6,920 bases of DNA, taken from Planctomycetota bacterium. Lineage in GTDB: Bacteria > Planctomycetota > Phycisphaerae > UBA1845 > PWPN01. Below, piece after piece: positions 1-6,148 of this stretch. Under the pieces are notes generated by a model. That model saw nothing but the letters and a program-made list of their open reading frames with translations, did not search any database and was not told the origin of the DNA. The stretch's first letter is position 1. The number at the start of each line of letters is the position of its first letter. The position numbers and the translations under genes were made by a program. The DNA is taken from contig CP070790.1 in NCBI GenBank assembly GCA_020346805.1, positions 3,202,650-3,209,569 of the forward strand. The letters run 5' to 3'.

Positions 1-963
1 CGGATTCTGCCTTTTCGGCATAAAATGCGCTATAAATTGACAGTACATCCCAACAGGCCGTCGGTTAAAACAGGTTCGATCGTCCGGTGTTGGTTACCCT
101 TTCCTCAACAATATCGTCAACAGAAAGAAATAAGGCTAATTCGCACCAGACCCACTGAGCACATAATCGCCCCCACCTTTGTTGATGATATTATGGGCCG
201 TGGTATGCCGCAGCGAACTGTTTATCTTGAACGGCGAGTCGATGATCCCACCAGGCCAATCGTGTTCGAAGAGGAATTTGAATACATCTCCTCCGCCTAC
301 TACCCCCACATTCGTGACGCCGACGCTCGTCCATTGCCTGCAGACTACGGAGCAGCATATCTGACTGAGCGCCCGCCGCACATTTTATTTACCCCCCAAC
401 TCCGAAAAGCGGTTCACCAAGCCATCGGTAGAGAAATCAATCCCTTGGCAAAGGCCAGGAAAATTTTTAATTTCGTTGCTCATAACATCCGCTACTGCAG
501 CGAACAGGAATATTCCGTCATCCCCAGTTTTACCACCAAAGCGCTGACTACGCGAAAGGGAGATTGCGGTATCCAGAGCATGCTCTTCATTACCATGTGC
601 CGGGCCGCAGGAATACCGGCACGTTGGCAGTCGGGATATTCGACGCGCCCCCACGCCTGGGATCTGCACGACTGGGCGGAGTTTTATGTCGAGCCTTGGG
701 GGTGGTTACCTGCCGACGTTTCTTACGGTTTTATGGAATCGGACGATCCCCGCATTCGGGAATTCTACTTCGGTCACCTTGATTCCTATCGGTTGATTAT
801 CAATATGGACTACGGCTCGCCCCTGCAACCCGCAAAAAAGAGTCTGCGAAGTGAGCCCGCCGACTTCCAGCGCGGTGAGGTCGAAATCGACGGTCGGAAT
901 CTTTACTTTGACGAATGGGATTGGGATCTTAAGGTGCACGTCGAACCTGTACCGACCGGATAA
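1..963 (+). CDS. Transglutaminase-like domain protein, 5' end outside window
   Basis: The reading frame is open from base 1. The first ATG (25) has no ribosome binding site and lies just before a sequence (YKLTVHPNRP...VRCWLPFP) that in this bacterial family is an internal beta domain, so the true start is probably upstream; family members as I recall them are longer and usually secreted. Numbering from the ATG at 25, the papain-like catalytic triad is visible: Cys181 in KGDCGIQ, His215 in LHDWAEFYV and Asp231 in PADVSYG. The C-terminal stretch with SEPADFQRGEVE and LYFDEWDWD matches the conserved tail of the family, and the stop TAA at 961-963 gives a natural end. Such folds act as peptidases, amidases or cross-linking enzymes on proteins or peptides; the substrate cannot be read from sequence. 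The gene converges on the CBM9-like gene, 57 bp away, so it is not in that operon. The domain call is secure; the function is not. Confidence 0.9.
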   Translation, partial: RILPFRHKMRYKLTVHPNRPSVKTGSIVRCWLPFPQQYRQQKEIRLIRTRPTEHIIAPTFVDDIMGRGMPQRTVYLERRVDDPTRPIVFEEEFEYISSAYYPHIRDADARPLPADYGAAYLTERPPHILFTPQLRKAVHQAIGREINPLAKARKIFNFVAHNIRYCSEQEYSVIPSFTTKALTTRKGDCGIQSMLFITMCRAAGIPARWQSGYSTRPHAWDLHDWAEFYVEPWGWLPADVSYGFMESDDPRIREFYFGHLDSYRLIINMDYGSPLQPAKKSLRSEPADFQRGEVEIDGRNLYFDEWDWDLKVHVEPVPTG

Positions 964-985
964 CAAACATTAGTATGTTAACCGA

Positions 986-1011
986 TTTTCGAGGTTTCTG
1001 GGGATCGAAAA
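986..1011. terminator. Weak bidirectional hairpin between convergent genes
   Basis: In the 57-bp gap between two converging stop codons, TTTTCGA (986-992) and TCGAAAA (1005-1011) form a 7-bp inverted repeat with a 12-nt loop. Because each arm is A- or T-rich at its outer edge, the hairpin ends in a short T run when read in either direction. A smaller repeat, AACAT/ATGTT (966-970 and 975-979), lies beside it. The stem has only two G-C pairs, so this is a weak terminator candidate supported mainly by its position. Confidence 0.25.
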
Positions 1012-1020
1012 ATAATTTGA

Positions 1021-1818
1021 CTACTTGAATTCCAATATTCCGAAGCATTCCGGAACATGAAAATCGGGTTTGCGTCTGTCCACCTTCGACCAGGTAAGCC
1101 AGTGGGGATGCGATGTTGCGTCGGCACACTTGAAGAAATTGGCTCGCCAGCTAATGCCGGAGCGGGGTTTTTTCGCGCCGGGATAATATTTTTCGAGTAT
1201 GTCTATTGGCAGACGATACTGCACCGTCCAGGTGGTCGGCTTGCTAATCTCCGGGTCCACGATCTTGGGCATCTGATGGGCGATTTCAATCCGGGCCAGA
1301 TCCGCCGCTTCGATCTCCCGGCCTTTACGCGGGATCACCTGGAAGTGGAATAGCATGGTACCTCCGCAGTTCATCTCCAGATTGAAATAACCGGCCTTGA
1401 CATCGGTGCCGGGGGTAAAGAAGAATTCCACACAGCTATCACGGCAGACCATGCCTTGATGCTTTTGCGCTACCGCTCGCACGTAGCGATCTTCAACCCG
1501 GAAAATCACGTGGATGAATTTGTCATCGTAAAGTAACTTGGCTTGGGTTCTGGGAAAATGTTCCGGCCGATCGCCCATGAAATACGACAGCGCAATCGGC
1601 TTAACATTGCTCCATGCCGGCCCTTCCCAGTTACCGTCCAGCACCATATTGCCTTCAAATCGATTCACCATGTACTTCATAACTGGCCCCTCGTTGCTGA
1701 CCTTGGTGGTCGCTGTACAACCACCCATTACTATTATTCCAACACACATCAGTACCTTGGCTTCCAATCGTCTTCCTGTCACGGACGCCGTTTCTCTCGC
1801 AAGTTCTTTTTTTAACAT
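1021..1818 (-). CDS. CBM9-like carbohydrate-binding lipoprotein
   Basis: This 265-residue protein resembles the family-9-like carbohydrate-binding domains often found beside glycan-degrading enzymes in environmental bacteria. A basic N-terminus with several Lys and Arg is followed by a hydrophobic run (about 22-33) and Cys34 in VMGGC, which looks like a lipoprotein signal with Met at position -3, unusual for a lipobox. The beta-sandwich domain fills the rest: the opening LDGNWEGPAW (60-69), the conserved DSCVEFFFTP (127-136), and the closing PDFHVPECFGILEF. No catalytic motif is visible, so it probably binds sugar at the cell surface instead of cleaving it. The ATG is supported by GGAG (1826-1829) seven bases upstream. 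It lies 76 bp downstream of a sulfatase on the same strand and is probably co-transcribed with it, which suggests it helps capture the sulfated glycan. Ligand and surface location are inferred. Confidence 0.85.
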   Translation of the reverse strand: MLKKELARETASVTGRRLEAKVLMCVGIIVMGGCTATTKVSNEGPVMKYMVNRFEGNMVLDGNWEGPAWSNVKPIALSYFMGDRPEHFPRTQAKLLYDDKFIHVIFRVEDRYVRAVAQKHQGMVCRDSCVEFFFTPGTDVKAGYFNLEMNCGGTMLFHFQVIPRKGREIEAADLARIEIAHQMPKIVDPEISKPTTWTVQYRLPIDILEKYYPGAKKPRSGISWRANFFKCADATSHPHWLTWSKVDRRKPDFHVPECFGILEFK

Positions 1819-1894
1819 AAGGAATCTCCGTTCGATTTCAAAGAATGATTTGCTTTATCCGTCAGGCATCAATGAACAACTTGTCTACTGCTCA

Positions 1895-3379
1895 CTACCG
1901 TGTCTCTTTCAACAGCCGATCCATCTCGGCCCGCATTTTCGCAAGTTGGTCTCTGAACTTCAAATCCTTCACTAGATTCTGCATCTCGTGCGGGTCGTGA
2001 GTCAGATCGTATAACTCATCCGTATCCTCGATCTCAGGATACCTAATGTACTTCCATTGTTCGGTTCGTACCGCTGCCATGGTGGGTATTCCCGGCAGCC
2101 AGTCTTCCATGAAATACTCGTAAAGGAACGATTTTCTCCATTTGGTTTTTTTGCCGGCCAGCAATGGTACTATTGAGCAGCCCTGCATGGCGGCCGGTAT
2201 CTTTATCCCCGCTAAATCCAGAATAGTGGGGGCCAAATCAATGTTAAGAACCATCTGTTTGAGAACGCTCCCGCGATTAACTACCTTCGGTCCGCTGATC
2301 AGCAGGGGAATTCTAATCGACTCCTCATAGGCCAGCCGCTTGTCCATCCGCCGGTGTTCTCCCAGAAAGAAACCGTTGTCGCCGGCGAAGATTACGTATG
2401 TGTTGTCTGCCGCACCTGTGGTTTTTAAGGTATCCAACACTTGTCCTACGCTTTCGTCAACTGCGGCCAGTGTACGATGCCAGTTTAATCGTCGTTGGTT
2501 CATCTCGTCAGTAGGATCCCAACTGCTGGGTTCAAGGGCAGCCGGGATGCCTCCCTCAGGTATAGGGTTCTTAAGTCGGCCGCCCCGCAGGGTTACCTCG
2601 CGAAGCCATCGGGGCTTGTCCTCCAGAGTATCACGCCAACTGATCGGCTTAAGCAGATCCGATGGCTTATACAGGTTCTTGTGACGCTCGGCAGGTATGA
2701 ATTCGGCATGCATCGCTTTGTGGGAAAGGTAGAGGCAAAATGGTTTCGTTCGAGTTCTATTGAGATAATCGGCCGCATATTGGGTCAACAAATCGGTCAT
2801 GTATCCTTTGACTTTGAAATTCCTACCGTTCTCATTCAATTCGGGGTCGACGTACTCACCCTGGTTAAAGAAACTCAACCAATAGTTGAATCCCGGACGC
2901 GGGTTTGGATCTCCCGACATGTGCCATTTGCCAACGTACGCGGTATGGTAGCCCGCAGCTTTTAGCACCTTTGGAAATGTGGGCATTTCGGGGGCAAGAT
3001 CCATATCGCTGTTGAAACGCACACCGTGCCGATGCGCATAGCAGCCGGTCAGGAAAGAAGCCCGGGCCGGCGAACATAGCGACGTGGTAACGAATGCGTT
3101 GGTAAATCGGGCGCCTGCTTTTGCGATCCGATCGATGTGGGGTGTCCGGACAAAAGGGTGCCCCGCGCAGCTCATCACATCCCAACGCATATCATCAATA
3201 AGGATGAACACAAAATTAGGTCGTTTGGCCGGTTTATCGGAAGGGGACTCCGCTCGGCTCAATTGTGGGTATATACAAAAAACAGTCCCCAAAATAAGCG
3301 TTAATGCCCTTAGGGATTCCCTTACGGCAAAGAACCCTGGATATGAATTATTTGAATCTATACCTTGCACTATTTGCAT
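1895..3379 (-). CDS. Secreted S1 family sulfatase (CSPAR type)
   Basis: A 494-residue formylglycine-dependent sulfatase that hydrolyses a sulfate ester. A hydrophobic segment (about 23-38) ending in LSRA at 43 looks like a Sec signal peptide, so it acts outside the cytoplasm. Metal ligands Asp62-Asp63 (LIDD) come first. Cys102 in CSPAR is the residue matured to formylglycine, and the conserved Arg106, Lys151 and His153 (GKWH) follow. Asp334-Asn335 in FAGDNG complete the calcium site, with Lys347 as likely sulfate ligand. The C-terminal part (WKYIRYPE, DELYDLTHDPHEMQNL) matches the DUF4976-type tail. The PRPGFNYW and NENG motifs resemble enzymes annotated as N-acetylglucosamine-6-sulfatase (possibly subfamily S1_11), but sulfatase specificity cannot be set from these motifs. 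GGAGG lies seven bases before the ATG. It leads a probable two-gene unit with the CBM9-like lipoprotein. The maturase (anaerobic or aerobic type) must be encoded elsewhere. Confidence 0.95.
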   Translation of the reverse strand: MQIVQGIDSNNSYPGFFAVRESLRALTLILGTVFCIYPQLSRAESPSDKPAKRPNFVFILIDDMRWDVMSCAGHPFVRTPHIDRIAKAGARFTNAFVTTSLCSPARASFLTGCYAHRHGVRFNSDMDLAPEMPTFPKVLKAAGYHTAYVGKWHMSGDPNPRPGFNYWLSFFNQGEYVDPELNENGRNFKVKGYMTDLLTQYAADYLNRTRTKPFCLYLSHKAMHAEFIPAERHKNLYKPSDLLKPISWRDTLEDKPRWLREVTLRGGRLKNPIPEGGIPAALEPSSWDPTDEMNQRRLNWHRTLAAVDESVGQVLDTLKTTGAADNTYVIFAGDNGFFLGEHRRMDKRLAYEESIRIPLLISGPKVVNRGSVLKQMVLNIDLAPTILDLAGIKIPAAMQGCSIVPLLAGKKTKWRKSFLYEYFMEDWLPGIPTMAAVRTEQWKYIRYPEIEDTDELYDLTHDPHEMQNLVKDLKFRDQLAKMRAEMDRLLKETR

Positions 3380-3404
3380 GAATAATCCTCCCGGAACATC
3401 TCAT

Positions 3405-3443
3405 CAATTAATTTGTCGATCTCTTATAACGGGCTATTAATTG
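3405..3443. promoter_or_regulatory. Inverted repeat in divergent sulfatase control region, possible operator
   Basis: CAATTAAT (3405-3412) and ATTAATTG (3436-3443) are perfect 8-bp inverted copies with centres 31 bp apart, close to three helical turns. The pair flanks the leftward -10 box, and the right copy lies in that promoter's spacer and overlaps the rightward -35 box. This would suit a regulator controlling both sulfatase genes. The half-sites are AT-rich and could recur by chance, so the assignment is tentative. Confidence 0.3.
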
Positions 3444-3451
3444 TTGGGCAA
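3423..3451 (-). promoter_or_regulatory. Candidate sigma-70-like promoter for leftward sulfatase
   Basis: Read on the minus strand, TTGCCC (3451-3446; four of six matches to TTGACA) and TATAAG (3428-3423; five of six to TATAAT) are separated by exactly 17 bp. Transcription would start about 36 bases before the ATG at 3379, leaving room for the GGAGG ribosome binding site. Consensus rules come from proteobacterial sigma-70 and may not fit this host perfectly. Confidence 0.4.
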
Positions 3452-3468
3452 CTGTTCTTCCATATAAA
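3441..3468 (+). promoter_or_regulatory. Candidate promoter for rightward sulfatase
   Basis: TTGTTG (3441-3446; three of six matches) and TATAAA (3463-3468; five of six) are 16 bp apart, about 76 bp before the ATG at 3545. The -35 box shares base 3446 with the -35 box of the leftward promoter. A weaker alternative nearer the gene is TTGTAC (3486-3491), 17 bp, TATTGT (3509-3514). Neither can be preferred firmly from sequence. Confidence 0.28.
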
Positions 3469-3530
3469 ATTAGCCTTGCTGAAGCTTGTACTGACGGGGA
3501 GCTGCGAGTATTGTTACTCATGCCCAGTTT

Positions 3531-3537
3531 AAAGGAG
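3531..3537 (+). promoter_or_regulatory. Ribosome binding site of rightward sulfatase
   Basis: AAAGGAG ends seven bases before the ATG at 3545. It is a near-ideal Shine-Dalgarno sequence and fixes the start of this gene directly before a basic, hydrophobic signal-peptide sequence. Confidence 0.8.
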
Positions 3538-3544
3538 TGGCCCG

Positions 3545-4921
3545 ATGAGGAAAATGATAATTGTATTGCTGCTTAACATCTTAATCTTGGCAGGTTCTAG
3601 TGAGGGGCGCAGCCCCAATGTTATCATCTTATATACCGACGACATGGGATACGGCGACGTTGGCTGTTTTGGTGCCACCGACATCAAGACCCCCAACATC
3701 GACGCCCTTGCCCGATCAGGAATTCGTTTGACGGATTTTTATTCCGCGGCTCCGATATGTGCCCCGGCACGAGCCGCGCTGCTCACCGGACGTTATCCCA
3801 CCCGTGCGGGGATGTCTACCAAACGAAACGTACCCTCCTGCATGGGCGTCCCCGGCATGTCCACCGATGAGATCACCATCGCCGAGTTGGCCAAGGACCA
3901 CGGTTACGCTACCGCCTTATTTGGCAAATGGCATCTCGGCTCCACCCCCGATACCCAGCCCAATGGTCAGGGATTCGATCTGTTCTTCGGACATCACGCC
4001 AGTTGCATCGATTCCTTCTCACACATGTACTATGCCAGCGAACCTTATTATCACGATCTATACCGCAATCGGCAGGAGATCTGGGAAGACGGGCAACATA
4101 TGACCGACCTGATTAGTAGAGAAAGCATCCGTTTCATTCAGGAAAATCGTGAACGTCCCTTCCTGATTTATGTTTCCTACAATACACCGCATTACCCTAT
4201 GGTCTCGCCCGGTCGATTTGTCAAAATGTACGACCACCTGCCGGTGTTGAGAAGATACCACGCCGCCCTTATCGCCGGGATCGACGAATCGGTCGGCAAG
4301 ATCGTGAATCAACTATATCGAATGAATTTGACCGATAACACTCTGGTGTTCTTCGCCAGCGACAATGGGGCCGCCAATCGATCGAATCGAGGCGAGGGAG
4401 GGGGTAGCAACGCTCCCTTGCGCGAGTACAAACGCAGTCTGTTTGACGGTGGGATTCGTGTGCCGGGTATCGTTAGCTGGCCCGGCACTGTCCCGGCAAA
4501 TGAAACCCGCGATCAGCTTGCCATCGCCATGGACGTGTTCACCACCGTCGCTGACGTCATCGGTGCCGATTTGCCCAAAGGTAAGGTCATGGACGGTATC
4601 AGTTGGATGCCTTTCCTGAAAAATCCAGACAATCCAGGCCATAAAACCTTATTTTTTGAATGGAACGAACAACATGCCGTACGAAAGGGTAAATGGAAGG
4701 TGGTTCGCAACGGTTTGATAGATATAGAGACCAAAGGCCGACAGAACCGGGCGGTTGGCGGCGATTACATCTTCCTGTCCGACATGAGTGCCGATCCCGG
4801 TGAGCGAACCAACCTGTATAAACAGAATTCCAATGTTGCCGACCAACTATTGAAAATGCATGATCGTTGGCGGGCTTCCATTGCTGCAGACAAAACCGCT
4901 TCTAAATCGCTTCAATATTAA
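3545..4921 (+). CDS. Secreted S1 family arylsulfatase (CAPAR type)
   Basis: A 458-residue formylglycine-dependent sulfatase. The N-terminus (MRKMIIVLLL..., hydrophobic to about residue 17) is a signal peptide, and the catalytic domain starts almost at once with SPNVIILYTDD, metal ligands Asp32-Asp33. Cys72 in CAPAR is the formylglycine precursor; alanine after it fits the CxPxR consensus but differs from the CSPAR of its divergent neighbour. Arg76, Lys128 and His130 (GKWH), His216 (NTPH), Asp273-Asn274 (ASDNG) and Lys296 complete the site. FDLFFGHHASCIDSFSH, FDGGIRVPGIVSWPG and the tail SADPGERTNL resemble arylsulfatases and galactosamine-6-sulfatase-like enzymes. Length is normal and no key residue is missing. 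The subtype differs from the leftward sulfatase, so the two probably remove different sulfate groups, possibly from one glycan. Substrate is unknown. Confidence 0.95.
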   Translation: MRKMIIVLLLNILILAGSSEGRSPNVIILYTDDMGYGDVGCFGATDIKTPNIDALARSGIRLTDFYSAAPICAPARAALLTGRYPTRAGMSTKRNVPSCMGVPGMSTDEITIAELAKDHGYATALFGKWHLGSTPDTQPNGQGFDLFFGHHASCIDSFSHMYYASEPYYHDLYRNRQEIWEDGQHMTDLISRESIRFIQENRERPFLIYVSYNTPHYPMVSPGRFVKMYDHLPVLRRYHAALIAGIDESVGKIVNQLYRMNLTDNTLVFFASDNGAANRSNRGEGGGSNAPLREYKRSLFDGGIRVPGIVSWPGTVPANETRDQLAIAMDVFTTVADVIGADLPKGKVMDGISWMPFLKNPDNPGHKTLFFEWNEQHAVRKGKWKVVRNGLIDIETKGRQNRAVGGDYIFLSDMSADPGERTNLYKQNSNVADQLLKMHDRWRASIAADKTASKSLQY

Positions 4922-4943
4922 ATGTAGTGTTTAAGATCGATGA

Positions 4944-5008
4944 GTCATCATGCTGGATTTGATCCAGCATCCAGATGCTCCGGATTCCGGCTCTTCGGCC
5001 GGAATGAC
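4944..5008. repeat. Two-hairpin palindromic extragenic repeat element
   Basis: This 65-bp element sits in the 135-bp gap between convergent stop codons. Its ends are inverted: GTCAT (4944-4948) and ATGAC (5004-5008). Inside are two perfect hairpins. The first is ATGCTGGAT / ATCCAGCAT (4950-4958 and 4962-4970), a 9-bp stem with a 3-base loop. The second is ATTCCGGC / GCCGGAAT (4984-4991 and 4998-5005), an 8-bp stem with a 6-base loop. The GTCATTCCGGC-type core on the minus strand resembles, from memory, dispersed repeats common in many bacterial genomes. It may also slow or stop transcription from both sides, but no T run follows either stem, so it is not a standard intrinsic terminator. Confidence 0.7.
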
Positions 5009-5056
5009 GGATAATTGATCGGTTCTCATTACCATCACGCAAAGGAATGAAATATC

Positions 5057-6148
5057 CTAACTGAGTCTTCCCGACGCCTCAATCGGCCAGACGTCTACCA
5101 GTCGGCCTTGTTCGTGGACGTGAATTTGTCGGTAGAGATTGCAGGTGGTGCATGCATGGCTGGGAATAAGTTCGACTGCCTCACCTGATTTCCAATCAGG
5201 CGAATTCTGTACGATACAATGTTCCTCAGCAAGCGCGGTTGCTATCTCCTCATCCAGCAATCCCTTGATCTTGGGTGGGCCGAATTCATGTCCCAGACCC
5301 TTGAATCCCACGTCCAGGACGGCAACCTCTGCTTTTGGCCGACTGATTACCCGGGCCAGCACTGATAAACTCAATTCAAATTCCGGCGTGAGCCTGCGAT
5401 ACATCCAATCCATGGTGGGATATGTGCCGGCTTGTATCTCATTGACACCGTCTATCTCACTGGTGATCGAATAGGTCGAGGTTGAACCGCTGCTGATTAT
5501 GGGGACTTTAATACCAGCATCTTCTATCAAATCCCGAGTTTCAATTGCCTGCTGTATGGCCTCGATAGTACGGCAACGACGTTCTTCCATGTCTGGAATA
5601 TCTACCAGATGACCCTCATAAGCTTGGAGACCGTCAAAGCGCACACCCGCAAGTTCAACAATCCTTCGGGCGAGTTTTAGCGCAGCTTCACCCGGCGGCA
5701 CACCACACCGCCCCATGCCGATATCCACTTCGACCAATATGCCGATGCTTACTCCCGCCGCTTTGGCCGCTTCTGAAATCGCGACTGCTTGATCGATATG
5801 ATCAACCGCGACTCGCAGCTTTTCCAGACGGGAAGCCAGACTGATAAGCCTTTGCGCTTTTGCCGGCCCGACCACTTGATTGGCAATCAGTACATCCGAA
5901 ATGCCGGCATCGGCAAGAACCTCCGCCTCCCCGAGTTTGGCGCAGGTAATCCCAACTGCCGAACCTGCTTCAAGTTGATGACGGGCCAGGGTGGTGCATT
6001 TATGATTCTTGAAGTGGGGGCGTAACTGACACTTCCGGCCTCGAAAGAAATCGGCCATCCGCCTGATATTTCGATCGGCCGCCGACTTGTCCAATAACAA
6101 GGCGGGCGTATCAAGGTCTTCAATTGCTGAACCGATCAATCCGGCCAA
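5057..6148 (-). CDS. PLP-dependent D-threonine aldolase / D-serine dehydratase-like enzyme
   Basis: A 363-residue cytoplasmic fold-type III PLP enzyme with an alanine-racemase-like N-terminal barrel and a C-terminal D-serine dehydratase-like domain. The opening DLDTPALLLD is characteristic. Lys47 in RPHFKNHK is the likely Schiff-base lysine, and EVDIGMGRCG, YEGH and SSGST line the cofactor barrel. His331 and Cys333 in PSHACTTC are the expected metal ligands of this family, followed by VDVWPIEASGR. Characterised relatives split D-threonine or other beta-hydroxy-D-amino acids to glycine plus an aldehyde, act on D-3-hydroxyaspartate, or dehydrate D-serine; motifs alone do not separate these. The start is TTG (6148-6146), supported by GGAGAG; the next in-frame ATG (residue 31) would remove the conserved opening. 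The gene begins inside the end of the aldehyde dehydrogenase gene, so the two are translationally coupled. Confidence 0.87.
   Translation of the reverse strand: MAGLIGSAIEDLDTPALLLDKSAADRNIRRMADFFRGRKCQLRPHFKNHKCTTLARHQLEAGSAVGITCAKLGEAEVLADAGISDVLIANQVVGPAKAQRLISLASRLEKLRVAVDHIDQAVAISEAAKAAGVSIGILVEVDIGMGRCGVPPGEAALKLARRIVELAGVRFDGLQAYEGHLVDIPDMEERRCRTIEAIQQAIETRDLIEDAGIKVPIISSGSTSTYSITSEIDGVNEIQAGTYPTMDWMYRRLTPEFELSLSVLARVISRPKAEVAVLDVGFKGLGHEFGPPKIKGLLDEEIATALAEEHCIVQNSPDWKSGEAVELIPSHACTTCNLYRQIHVHEQGRLVDVWPIEASGRLS

Noticed and set aside
1538..1975. A 145-codon plus-strand frame spanning the gap between sulfatase and CBM9-like genes
   Set aside because: It crosses the ends of two well-supported minus-strand genes and has no family resemblance.
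2495..2965. A 156-codon plus-strand open frame inside the leftward sulfatase
   Set aside because: The minus strand encodes conserved sulfatase sequence throughout; the antisense translation has no domain-like features.
4984..5005. The GC-rich hairpin as a standard rho-independent terminator
   Set aside because: Neither side of the stem is followed by a T run, so only a general structural or bidirectional stop role remains possible.
4944..5008. The palindromic element read as an integron attC site or insertion-sequence end
   Set aside because: No integron core-site consensus, no integrase or transposase, and no flanking target duplication is visible; the two-hairpin extragenic repeat fits better.
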